In this document: piece by piece, positions 1 to 6,802 of the stretch
Layout of the letters: every line of letters begins with the position of its first letter
How positions within the stretch are numbered: position 1 is the first letter of the stretch
Assembly: GCA_017996845.1 (NCBI GenBank)
Contig: JAGOGF010000081.1
Span: 1 to 11,501, forward strand
Length of the DNA: 11,501 bases
DNA from: Butyrivibrio sp.
Lineage (GTDB): Bacteria; Bacillota_A; Clostridia; Lachnospirales; Lachnospiraceae
Direction: 5' to 3'
Notes under the pieces: generated by a model
Databases searched by the model: none
What the model was told of the DNA's origin: nothing
What the model saw: only the letters and a program-made list of their open reading frames with translations
Made by a program: the position numbers and the translations under genes

Positions 1-287
1 GTATGGAAGGCGAGCATTCTACCTATATGATGGATACGCCGGGGTTTACGTCCCTTTATCTGAAGGATGTTGCATTGCAGCAATTACGGGACTACTATCC
101 TGAGTTTGAACCCTTTGAGCCTGCATGCAGATTTTCAGGCTGTTCACATATAACAGAGCCGGACTGTGCAGTAATCAGAGCTCTTTCTGAGAATAAAATC
201 GCAAAAGTACGATATGATAATTACCGGATTTTATATGAAGAATTAAAAAATCAGAAGCCGGTTTACGGAAAGAAGGAAAAAATATGA
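1..287 (+). CDS. rsgA: Ribosome small subunit-dependent GTPase RsgA, C-terminal part (5' end outside window)
   Basis: RsgA is a circularly permuted GTPase that binds the 30S subunit late in its maturation and hydrolyses GTP on checking the decoding region. Only about the last 94 residues are visible. Counting from the first visible Met (position 3), the G3 motif DTPGF is at residues 11-15, and the family's zinc-binding pattern follows as C42, C47, H49 and C55 (C-x4-C-x-H-x5-C). The final helix carries the usual RYDNY segment near residues 70-74. The frame is open to the left edge, so the Met at position 3 is internal and the OB fold and the P-loop region lie upstream. The TGA stop (285-287) overlaps the ychF ATG by 4 bases, so the two are probably translationally coupled. 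The identification is secure from the G3 and zinc motifs together. Confidence 0.95.
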   Translation, partial: MEGEHSTYMMDTPGFTSLYLKDVALQQLRDYYPEFEPFEPACRFSGCSHITEPDCAVIRALSENKIAKVRYDNYRILYEELKNQKPVYGKKEKI

Positions 288-1381
288 AATTAGGAATTGT
301 CGGGTTACCAAATGTCGGAAAGAGCACACTGTTCAATTCACTTACCAAGGCCGGTGCGGAAGCTGCAAATTACCCGTTTTGTACGATTGATCCGAATGTC
401 GGAGTTGTTGCAGTACCGGATGTGAGACTCAAGAAACTGGGAGAACTGTATCATTCTAAAAAAGTCACTCCTGCAGCAATTGAGTTTGTTGATATTGCAG
501 GACTTGTTAAAGGTGCATCAAAAGGAGAAGGCCTTGGCAATCAGTTCCTGAGCAATATTCGTGAAGTGGATGCAATTGTACATGTTGTGCGCTGCTTTGA
601 AGATACAAATGTAATACATGTGGATGGAAATGTTGATCCGGTAAGAGATATCGAAACCATTAATATTGAACTTGTCTTTTCTGATCTGGAAGTTCTGGAA
701 CGCCGTATTGCAAAAGTTGCAAAAACGGCCAGAATGGATAGGGCTGCAGGAAAGGAACTGGATCTGTTAAACCGGATCAAGGCGCATCTGGAAGACGGAA
801 AGCTTGCCAGGGATATGGAAATATCAGATGAGGATGATTTGAATCTGATGCAGGGATATAATCTGCTGACATGGAAACCGGTAATTTTTGCCGCAAATGT
901 GAAGGATGATGATCTTGCAGATGACGGAGCAGGTAATCAGCATGTTGCAGCTGTTCGAAAATGGGCGCAGGCAAACGGAAGTGAAGTTTTTGTAATCAGT
1001 GCACAGATTGAAGCAGAGATTTCAGAACTGGATGATGCCGAAAAGGCAGAGTTTCTGGAAGGAATGGGACTTACCAAATCGGGACTTGAGAAACTGATTG
1101 AAGCAAGTTATCATACACTCGGACTGATGAGTTTCCTGACATCAGGGGAAGATGAGACAAGAGCGTGGACCATCCGGATCGGTACGAAGGCACCACAGGC
1201 AGCGGGGAAGATTCATACCGATTTTGAACGTGGTTTTATTAAAGCAGAAGTTATTAATTATCAGGACCTTTTAAATGAAGGATCACTTGGTGCAGCAAGA
1301 GAAAAAGGACTGGTACGCATGGAAGGCAAAGAATATGTCGTTCAGGACGGGGATGTGATCCTGTTCCGTTTCAACGTATGA
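284..1381 (+). CDS. ychF: Redox-regulated ATPase YchF (Obg-like, OLA1 family)
   Basis: YchF is a TRAFAC P-loop protein of the Obg family that prefers ATP to GTP, associates with ribosomes and is linked to stress responses. The 365-residue length fits the family (E. coli protein about 363). The P-loop GLPNVGKST is at residues 7-15, the G3 motif DIAGLVKGAS at 70-79, the G4-like segment ANVKDD at 204-209, and SAQIEAE, the equivalent of G5, at 239-245. The C-terminal TGS domain covers about 281-364, with DFERGFIKAEV at 313-323 and GDVILFRFNV at the end. The G4 position is NVKD, not the NKxD of true GTPases, which agrees with the relaxed nucleotide choice of this family. The start is the ATG that overlaps the rsgA stop, preceded by an A/G-rich site (agaagga). 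Lgt follows after 13 bases. Confidence 0.97.
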   Translation: MKLGIVGLPNVGKSTLFNSLTKAGAEAANYPFCTIDPNVGVVAVPDVRLKKLGELYHSKKVTPAAIEFVDIAGLVKGASKGEGLGNQFLSNIREVDAIVHVVRCFEDTNVIHVDGNVDPVRDIETINIELVFSDLEVLERRIAKVAKTARMDRAAGKELDLLNRIKAHLEDGKLARDMEISDEDDLNLMQGYNLLTWKPVIFAANVKDDDLADDGAGNQHVAAVRKWAQANGSEVFVISAQIEAEISELDDAEKAEFLEGMGLTKSGLEKLIEASYHTLGLMSFLTSGEDETRAWTIRIGTKAPQAAGKIHTDFERGFIKAEVINYQDLLNEGSLGAAREKGLVRMEGKEYVVQDGDVILFRFNV

Positions 1382-1394
1382 CAGGAGGTTCAGC

Positions 1395-2372
1395 ATGCCG
1401 GATATAATGGGTGATATGGATATTGCATTTCCACATTTGGGAATATATTTGAAAAACGTTCCCAAGAGTTTTGAAGTTTTTGGTTTTCGGATTGCTTTTT
1501 ATGGTGTAATTATCGGAATTGGTGTTCTACTGGCAGTACTTCTGGTTTCCAGAATTGCCGATAAGACGGGGCAGGATTCGGATGCGTACTGGGATCTGTC
1601 AATTTATCTGATTGTTTTTTCCATAATAGGTGCAAGGCTATATTACGTTATTTTTGCATGGAATACCTATAAAGATAACCTGATCAGTATATTCTTTATC
1701 CGTAACGGCGGACTTGCAATTTATGGTGGTGTGATTGCCGGATTCCTGACATTAGCCGTATATGTGAAGATTCATAAGAAAAGCTATCGGCAGATGGCAG
1801 ACACAGGCGTATACGGACTGGTTCTTGGGCAACTGATCGGCAGATGGGGGAATTTTACCAATCGGGAAGCCTTCGGACAGTACACGGACAGCCTTCTGGC
1901 AATGCGTCTTCCCAAAGACATGGTGCGCCAGAATGAGATTGCAGAGAGTATTGCATCACATATTGTACAGGGAACCAATTATATACAGGTACATCCTACT
2001 TTCTTATATGAAAGCTTATGGAATCTGTGTCTTCTGACATTGATGCTTTTTTATCTGAAACATAAAAAGTTTCATGGAGAGATCTGCCTTTTGTATATGG
2101 GCGGATATGGACTTGGAAGAGCATGGATCGAGGGACTTCGGACAGATCAGCTGCTGATTCCAGGTACGACAGTTGCGGTATCCCAGGTGCTGGCGCTTTG
2201 CCTTGTTGTTGCAGCTGTAATAACGGATGTCGCAGTGCGGATTCATCTTCATAAAACGGGAGGAAAGCTTGCATCTGACATTTTGATTGACGAGCAGAAT
2301 ATCCGTGACCTGGAGAAGAAACAAAAAGCAGTATTGGAAAAGGAAACAGAAGAAAAATTGAAAAAAAATTGA
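1395..2372 (+). CDS. lgt: Prolipoprotein diacylglyceryl transferase Lgt
   Basis: Lgt moves diacylglycerol from phosphatidylglycerol to the lipobox cysteine of prolipoproteins at the membrane. The 325-residue protein has about seven hydrophobic segments. Y36, R150, N153, E158 and G161 (in the segment GRWGNFTNREAFG) and Y238, R242 and E246 (YGLGRAWIE) fall at the spacings of E. coli Y26, R143, N146, E151, G154, Y235, R239 and E243. The spacing comparison is from memory. The HGG histidine of E. coli (H103) is Y110 here, in RNGGLAIYGG. After the last membrane segment (about 264-284) there is a roughly 40-residue charged tail ending in a Lys/Glu-rich probable coil. AGGAGG at 1383-1388 lies 6 bases before the ATG. 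The gene sits 13 bases after ychF and is the last of this transcription unit. Confidence 0.95.
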   Translation: MPDIMGDMDIAFPHLGIYLKNVPKSFEVFGFRIAFYGVIIGIGVLLAVLLVSRIADKTGQDSDAYWDLSIYLIVFSIIGARLYYVIFAWNTYKDNLISIFFIRNGGLAIYGGVIAGFLTLAVYVKIHKKSYRQMADTGVYGLVLGQLIGRWGNFTNREAFGQYTDSLLAMRLPKDMVRQNEIAESIASHIVQGTNYIQVHPTFLYESLWNLCLLTLMLFYLKHKKFHGEICLLYMGGYGLGRAWIEGLRTDQLLIPGTTVAVSQVLALCLVVAAVITDVAVRIHLHKTGGKLASDILIDEQNIRDLEKKQKAVLEKETEEKLKKN

Positions 2373-2440
2373 AATTTTTTTGTTTGATTGGATTTCACAC
2401 ATGTTGTGCCAGTAAGATGAATAAAATACAAGATGATGTA

Positions 2441-2477
2441 AAAAAGCGCTTTGCAGAAACCTGCAAAGCGTTTTTTT
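2441..2477. terminator. Rho-independent terminator, probably bidirectional, after lgt
   Basis: A perfect 10-bp stem, CGCTTTGCAG (2447-2456) with CTGCAAAGCG (2461-2470), closes on an AAAC loop and is followed by seven T (2471-2477). The five A before the stem (2441-2445) would give a U-run on the opposite strand, so the hairpin could stop transcription both ways. It separates the rsgA-ychF-lgt unit from the dcw cluster. The rest of the lgt-mraZ gap (2373-2440) is A/T-rich, and I see no gene in it. Confidence 0.92.
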
Positions 2478-2502
2478 ACGTAGATTGGCGGGTTTGCACA
2501 GG

Positions 2503-2529
2503 TTGCCAAGCGAAGTTTTTTGATATAAA
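2503..2529 (+). promoter_or_regulatory. Probable promoter of mraZ and the dcw cluster (extended -10)
   Basis: A -35-like TTGCCA (2503-2508) lies 15 bases before an extended -10, TG-A-TATAAA (2521-2529). The spacer is a little short, but the TGn extension should compensate. The start of transcription would be near 2536, immediately before the MraZ-type repeats, so bound repressor would sit on the initial transcribed region. It is placed between the terminator and mraZ, as expected for the cluster's main promoter. Confidence 0.65.
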
Positions 2530-2537
2530 ATCAATTT

Positions 2538-2582
2538 AGTGGTAAAAAGTGGCTGAAAGTGGATGAAAGTGGTAAAAAGTGA
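2538..2582 (+). promoter_or_regulatory. MraZ-box operator: five direct repeats with 10-bp period
   Basis: AGTGG occurs at 2538, 2548, 2558 and 2568, and a degenerate fifth copy AGTGA at 2578, each exactly 10 bp after the last. The spacers are A-rich (taaaa, ctgaa, atgaa, taaaa), so boxes 2 to 4 read AAAGTGG. MraZ is known to be an autoregulator that binds direct repeats of this kind, one per helical turn, upstream of its own gene. The even phasing places all boxes on one face of the DNA, suiting a ring-shaped oligomer. The fifth box runs into the translation initiation region of mraZ. Confidence 0.88.
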
Positions 2583-2587
2583 GCACA

Positions 2588-3019
2588 ATGTTCAAGGGAG
2601 AGTATAGTCATGCAATTGATGCAAAAGGAAGACTGATCATCCCCTCAAAATTCCGTGAGACGCTCGGAAACGAGTTTGTCGTTACAAAGGGATTTGACGG
2701 ATGTCTGTTCGTTTTTGCCAATGAGGGCTGGGAACAGTTTGAGGCCAAATTGCAGGCATTACCGCTTGATAAGCCGGAAGCAAGACAGCTGGGCAGATTT
2801 TTTATTGCAGGAGCAATTGATGCAGAAGTAGACAAACAGGGAAGAATTTTATTGCCTGGCAATCTTCTGAGTTATGCGGCAATTGAAAAAGAAGCTGTTG
2901 TAGCTGGTGTAGGAAATCGTGTTGAAATATGGAGCAGTGAGAGATGGTCGGATACAACGACCTTTGAAGATATTAATGACATAGCAGCAAAAATGAGCGA
3001 ATGGGGATTGCGTATCTGA
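2588..3019 (+). CDS. mraZ: Transcriptional regulator MraZ
   Basis: MraZ is the DNA-binding regulator at the head of the dcw cluster and usually represses its own operon. From the ATG at 2588 it has 143 residues with two SpoVT/AbrB-type half-domains, marked by DAKGRLIIP at 11-18 and onward and DKQGRILLP at 82-90, the paired signature of the family. I chose this ATG because family members begin MF-x-G-E-Y. An in-frame GTG at 2579 would add three residues (V/M-S-T) and lies inside the fifth operator repeat. The ribosome site is weak: only the GTGA at 2579-2582 resembles the distal part of a Shine-Dalgarno sequence, so the protein level may be kept low. rsmH follows 35 bases later. Confidence 0.95.
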   Translation: MFKGEYSHAIDAKGRLIIPSKFRETLGNEFVVTKGFDGCLFVFANEGWEQFEAKLQALPLDKPEARQLGRFFIAGAIDAEVDKQGRILLPGNLLSYAAIEKEAVVAGVGNRVEIWSSERWSDTTTFEDINDIAAKMSEWGLRI

Positions 3020-3054
3020 TTCTTATGGGAAGAAAGCTACAGCAGGGGTGAAAA

Positions 3055-3993
3055 ATGGAGTTTAAGCATGCATCCGTACTTCTTGCGGAGACTTTGGATA
3101 ATCTGAATATCAGACCGGATGGAATCTACCTGGATGGAACACTTGGCGGTGGAGGACATTCCTATCATATTGCCGAGAGGCTCACGGCAGGAGGAAGGCT
3201 GATCGGGATAGATCAGGACGAAGAAGCCATTGCTGCTGCAACCAAACGTCTGGAACCGTTTGGCGATCGTGTGACGATTATCAGAGATAATTATGAGAAT
3301 GCTGTTACAAGATTACGTGAAATCGGAATAACAGGAGTAGACGGGATACTGCTGGATCTGGGAGTATCTTCCTATCAGCTGGATAATGCGCAGCGTGGAT
3401 TTTCCTATAAGTTTGATACGGAGCTGGATATGCGTATGGATATCAGGCAGAATCTGTCAGCACGGGATATTGTGAATACCTGGTCGGAAATGGAAATCTA
3501 TCATATCATACGTGATTACGGCGAAGATCAGTTTGCCAAAAACATTGCCAAACATATTGTTTTGGCAAGAAAAGACGGCTCGATTGAGACAACCGGACAG
3601 CTTAATGAAATTATTCATGCGGCTATTCCTGCAAAGATGCGTGAACGCGGCGGACATCCATCCAAAAAAACGTTTCAGGCAATCCGAATTGCATGCAACA
3701 GGGAATTGGATGTTTTGCAGAATTCACTTGACGGTATGATTGATTTTTTGAACCCCAGGGGAAGAATTTGTGTTATTACTTTCCATTCACTGGAAGACCG
3801 CATTGTAAAAGTGAATTTCAGAAGAAATGAGAATCCATGTACCTGTCCACCGGAGTTTCCGGTCTGTATCTGTGGGAATGTATCAAAAGGCAGAGTGATT
3901 AATAGAAAACCGATTCTGCCATCGGAAGAAGAACTTTCAGAAAATAAGCGTTCCAAGAGTGCAAAGCTCAGGGTATTCGAAAAAGCAGAATAA
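3055..3993 (+). CDS. rsmH: 16S rRNA (cytosine1402-N4)-methyltransferase RsmH
   Basis: RsmH (MraW) N4-methylates C1402 of 16S rRNA in the decoding centre, using S-adenosylmethionine. The 312-residue protein begins with the conserved HASVLL segment. The SAM site is [11 protein letters not shown] (26-36) with GIDQDEEAI (51-59), followed by [12 protein letters not shown] (99-110), DMRMD (125-129), the [17 protein letters not shown] block (233-249) and the terminal [12 protein letters not shown]. Near the C-terminus C262, C264, C271 and C273 form a CxC-x6-CxC cluster. From memory this is usual in Firmicutes RsmH and looks able to bind a metal. AGGGGTGA (3044-3051) lies just before the ATG. The gene follows mraZ, the standard dcw order. 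Confidence 0.97.
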   Translation: MEFKHASVLLAETLDNLNIRPDGIYLDGTLGGGGHSYHIAERLTAGGRLIGIDQDEEAIAAATKRLEPFGDRVTIIRDNYENAVTRLREIGITGVDGILLDLGVSSYQLDNAQRGFSYKFDTELDMRMDIRQNLSARDIVNTWSEMEIYHIIRDYGEDQFAKNIAKHIVLARKDGSIETTGQLNEIIHAAIPAKMRERGGHPSKKTFQAIRIACNRELDVLQNSLDGMIDFLNPRGRICVITFHSLEDRIVKVNFRRNENPCTCPPEFPVCICGNVSKGRVINRKPILPSEEELSENKRSKSAKLRVFEKAE

Positions 3994-4013
3994 GGGAAAG
4001 AAAACAATCAGAA

Positions 4014-4020
4014 AAGGAGG
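4014..4020 (+). promoter_or_regulatory. Ribosome binding site that sets the ftsL-like start
   Basis: AAGGAGG, a full-strength Shine-Dalgarno match, ends 10 bases before the ATG at 4031. An earlier in-frame ATG at 3959 would overlap the end of rsmH by 35 bases and has no comparable site, so the later start is preferred. Confidence 0.8.
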
Positions 4021-4030
4021 AGAGATAGCC

Positions 4031-4519
4031 ATGGTTGCCAGTCAGGGAAGACGTATGCAATATAGCGAAAGCAGCAGTACAGGACGTACCGTTTATGTCA
4101 ATGGCAATGCCGTAAGGCAGACAGAGCCGGATTATGTGCAGGTACATTCCAGCGGCACCGTACATCGTACCAATCATAGAGCGCGTCATATGACCTTTGG
4201 CTATCTCCTTTTTTTGTCGGGAGCATTGATTCTTGCAGGCCTGATTCTGACATGGTATATTACAATGCAGTCACAGATAACAAACAGTGTTAAACATATA
4301 TCCACACTGGAGAGCCAGCTGAATGAATTAAAGCAGGAAAATGACGAGGCTTATAATAAAGCGAACAGCAGTCGTGACCTGGAAGAAATCAAAAAAATTG
4401 CGATTCAGGAATATGGCATGCAGTATGCAGATCAGGGACAGATTGTTACCTATTCTGATGAAGGCGGAAATGATTATGTTCGCCAGGATGCAGATATTCC
4501 GGATGCTTCTGGAAAATAG
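4031..4519 (+). CDS. ftsL: FtsL-like septum formation protein (single-pass, coiled coil)
   Basis: FtsL is a small bitopic membrane protein that joins DivIB and DivIC in the divisome and helps activate the septal synthase pair. Such proteins diverge quickly, so the call rests on architecture and place. The 162-residue product has a long polar N-terminus (1-54, rich in Ser, Tyr and Arg), one membrane segment (about 55-77), and a heptad-like outer coil (about 82-125: ISTLESQLNELKQEN). It ends in the segment IAIQEYGMQYADQGQIVTY, which resembles the end of clostridial FtsL/DivIC proteins. It lies between rsmH and the class B transpeptidase, the exact ftsL slot of the dcw cluster. The cytoplasmic part is longer than the typical FtsL N-terminus. 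A DivIC-like relative is the main alternative. Confidence 0.82.
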   Translation: MVASQGRRMQYSESSSTGRTVYVNGNAVRQTEPDYVQVHSSGTVHRTNHRARHMTFGYLLFLSGALILAGLILTWYITMQSQITNSVKHISTLESQLNELKQENDEAYNKANSSRDLEEIKKIAIQEYGMQYADQGQIVTYSDEGGNDYVRQDADIPDASGK

Positions 4520-4528
4520 GAAGGCAAT

Positions 4529-4543
4529 ATGGTCGTAAAATGA
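4529..4543 (+). other. Four-codon minicistron at the ftsL-spoVD junction
   Basis: ATG GTC GTA AAA TGA encodes M-V-V-K. The only good ribosome site in this junction, AGGAAGG (4518-4524), is 4 bases from this ATG but 15 bases from the transpeptidase ATG at 4540. The minicistron's TGA overlaps that ATG as ATGA, so a ribosome loaded here could stop and restart on the large gene. The frame and spacing are seen directly; the coupling is inferred. Confidence 0.4.
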
Positions 4544-6792
4544 AACAGAGCGGAAAAAAACAGAAATTTACGGTCGGAATGAAAAAAAAGCTTGTGGTAA
4601 TGTTTATTATCATTTTGCTGATTTTCATGGGGCTATGTGCAAAACTTGTGATGATCAATAAGGATAAAGGGGCAGAGTATAAGAAGCAGGTGCTGTCACA
4701 GCAGCAGTATGATTCGAAGACGCTGCCCTTTCGGCGTGGTGAAATCACGGATAAAAACGGAACGATTCTTGCAGTAAGTGAGAAGGTCTACAGTGTAATC
4801 CTGGATGCAAAACAGTTACTTTCCAATAAAGAAAATGTTGATCCCACGGTCAAGGCACTGGTTGGAAATTTCGGTTTGAAGGAGAGCGATTTAAAACAGT
4901 ATCTGAATGATAATCCTTCTTCTCAGTATTATGTTTTAAAAAAGAAACTGCCTTATGATCAGATCGCAAAATTTAAAGAAATGCAGACACCCGGGACAGG
5001 CAGTTATAATGATAAGATCCAGGGAGTCTGGTTTGAAGAAAGCTATGTGAGAAATTATCCGAACGGTTCCCTTGCATGTGATCTGATTGGCTTTACAACG
5101 AGTGATAACAATGGTCAGTACGGACTGGAAGAATATTACAATAATACACTTTCAGGTACACCTGGCAGAGAATATGGTTATCTGGACGACGATTCCAATC
5201 TGGAACGGACAACAATTGCCGCGGAAGATGGAGACAGTCTTGTTACATCGATAGATGGAAATATACAGACAATTGTGGAGAAATATCTGCAGAAGTTTAA
5301 TGATGAGCATAAAGACGGTGCACATCCGGGAAACGGAGCCAATAATGTAGGCTGTGTCGTAATGGATATTCACACGGGAAATATTCTTGCAATGGCCAGT
5401 TATCCCAAGTATGATCTGAATGACACCAAAAACATCCAGAATCTGATTGGTATGCGGATGATGGATGATAAAGGGAACAAAGTTGAGATTACAGATACAG
5501 AGCCGGGATATATTACAACGGATAATGTCAGTACGCTGAAGGGAGATCAGCTTTATCAGAATTACAATGCACTATGGAAAAACTTCTGTATTTCGGATAC
5601 CTATGAACCCGGATCTGTTGCAAAACCTTTTACGGTTGCGGCTGGACTGGAATCGGGAAGTATCACCGGAAATGAAGTATATCAGTGCAATGGATTTCTG
5701 CATGTCGGAGATTATGATATCAAATGTCATAATATATATGGACATGGCGCAGTGTCAGTTGAAAGAGGGATAGAAGTATCCTGCAATGTGGCGATGATGT
5801 ATGTTGCACAGGCGACAGGTGTTCAGAATTTTACCAAATTCCAAAAAATTTTTGGATTTGGACTTAAAACCAATATCGATCTTGCGGGTGAAGCAAGGAC
5901 ACAGGGACTTACCTATACGGCAGAAAATATGGGACCGACAGAACTTGCTACCTGTTCTTTTGGACAGGGTTTTAATGTGTCTATGGTTGAAATGATTTCA
6001 GGCTTTTGTTCGCTGGTCAATGGCGGATACTATTATGAGCCGCATGTGGTCAGCAAAATTGTGAGTCCGAGCGGTGCTACCGTACAGAACATTGAACCCA
6101 GAATTCTTAGGCAGACCGTATCACAGACAACTTCCGATAAGATTATTGAATTTTGTGATCAGGTAGTGGCGGGACCGGAAGGAACCGGTAAAACAGCAAG
6201 ACCGGCCGGTTATATGATTGGCGGTAAGACAGGAACGGCAGAGACCGTTCCGAGAAATAAAAAAGATTACGTGGTATCATTTATGGGTTATGCACCGGCA
6301 AAAGATCCGCAGATTGCAATTTATGTGGTTGTGGACAGACCAAATGTGATCATTCAGGATGATGCCAAGTATGCGACCGGGATTGTCAGAAATATTCTGA
6401 CAGAAGTTATGCCATATTTGAATTTTCCGATGACAGAAACACTTTCCGATGAGGAAAAGGCAGAGCTGGAGCAGTTGAAGAAAGAGTCTGTGACAACTGC
6501 GGCAGTGGCATCTTCAGGCGATTCATCCGATGCCTCCGCTTCAGCTTCTTCAGGCAGTTCTGCATCATCAGCATCTGCAGTGACCTCTGATGCGGCAGCC
6601 GCAGGAACAGGCAATCAGATATGGAAAACATTTGACGTTGATCCTGCAACAGGGTATTATATTGACCCGAATACAGGCAATCTGATTGATCCGGAAACAG
6701 GCGATGTCGTTAACGGATCGGTTATGAGTGGTATTGATGATTCTGCTGATGCGGCAACCGGTTCGGCGGCCGGTTCCGCAACAAGTAAGTGA
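4540..6792 (+). CDS. spoVD: Class B penicillin-binding protein, SpoVD/FtsI-type D,D-transpeptidase
   Basis: This membrane-anchored enzyme crosslinks septal (or spore cortex) peptidoglycan together with an FtsW/SpoVE polymerase. The 750 residues comprise a short cytoplasmic part, a membrane anchor (about 17-38), a dimerisation/pedestal domain opening with RRGEITDKNGTILA (65-78), and a transpeptidase domain with SVAK (S359 nucleophile, K362), SCN (414-416) and KTGT (563-566). C396 and C415 lie 37 and 56 residues after the nucleophile, close to the C332/C351 redox pair of B. subtilis SpoVD (nucleophile S294). No PASTA domain is seen. Instead a Ser/Ala-rich linker (about 652-690) leads to three 8-residue DPxTG repeats (701-724). 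It is the only transpeptidase in the cluster, so it may serve vegetative division (FtsI/PBP2b role) as well as, or instead of, sporulation. The start is set by the family-like N-terminus; see the minicistron before it. Confidence 0.92.
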   Translation: MKQSGKKQKFTVGMKKKLVVMFIIILLIFMGLCAKLVMINKDKGAEYKKQVLSQQQYDSKTLPFRRGEITDKNGTILAVSEKVYSVILDAKQLLSNKENVDPTVKALVGNFGLKESDLKQYLNDNPSSQYYVLKKKLPYDQIAKFKEMQTPGTGSYNDKIQGVWFEESYVRNYPNGSLACDLIGFTTSDNNGQYGLEEYYNNTLSGTPGREYGYLDDDSNLERTTIAAEDGDSLVTSIDGNIQTIVEKYLQKFNDEHKDGAHPGNGANNVGCVVMDIHTGNILAMASYPKYDLNDTKNIQNLIGMRMMDDKGNKVEITDTEPGYITTDNVSTLKGDQLYQNYNALWKNFCISDTYEPGSVAKPFTVAAGLESGSITGNEVYQCNGFLHVGDYDIKCHNIYGHGAVSVERGIEVSCNVAMMYVAQATGVQNFTKFQKIFGFGLKTNIDLAGEARTQGLTYTAENMGPTELATCSFGQGFNVSMVEMISGFCSLVNGGYYYEPHVVSKIVSPSGATVQNIEPRILRQTVSQTTSDKIIEFCDQVVAGPEGTGKTARPAGYMIGGKTGTAETVPRNKKDYVVSFMGYAPAKDPQIAIYVVVDRPNVIIQDDAKYATGIVRNILTEVMPYLNFPMTETLSDEEKAELEQLKKESVTTAAVASSGDSSDASASASSGSSASSASAVTSDAAAAGTGNQIWKTFDVDPATGYYIDPNTGNLIDPETGDVVNGSVMSGIDDSADAATGSAAGSATSK
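6640..6711 (+). repeat. Three tandem 24-bp units coding DPxTG 8-residue repeats in the transpeptidase tail
   Basis: The tail reads DPATGYYI, DPNTGNLI, DPETGDVV in perfect 8-residue register (residues 701-724 of the transpeptidase). The DNA copies have diverged at third positions (gatcctgcaaca, gacccgaataca, gatccggaaaca), so the protein pattern is kept better than the DNA. It follows a Ser/Ala-rich linker and is therefore probably exposed outside the membrane. No function is assigned. Confidence 0.8.
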
Positions 6793-6802
6793 GGAAAAAA
6801 GA

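Noticed and set aside
2362..2381. A-run facing a T-run just at the lgt stop (possible hairpin)
   Set aside because: The stem would be almost entirely A-T, weak and partly inside the lgt coding end. The GC-containing hairpin at 2441-2477 is the convincing terminator.
2538..2582. CRISPR-like or variable-number repeat reading of the 10-bp array
   Set aside because: The units are too short and the spacers too alike for CRISPR. Position directly ahead of mraZ explains them as MraZ boxes.
2016..2588. Open frame of about 190 codons on the - strand across the end of lgt and the lgt-mraZ gap
   Set aside because: It crosses the terminator and operator, its product is Phe/Cys/Ser-rich with no recognisable motif, and no ribosome site or family resemblance supports it.
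3959..4030. Extended N-terminus of the ftsL-like gene from the ATG at 3959
   Set aside because: It would overlap rsmH by 35 bases and lacks a ribosome site, whereas AAGGAGG at 4014-4020 serves the ATG at 4031.
6728..6802. Upstream extension of mraY into the transpeptidase gene
   Set aside because: The extra 25 residues are basic and Pro-rich, unlike MraY N-termini. The start at 6803 has its own ribosome site and matches the family.
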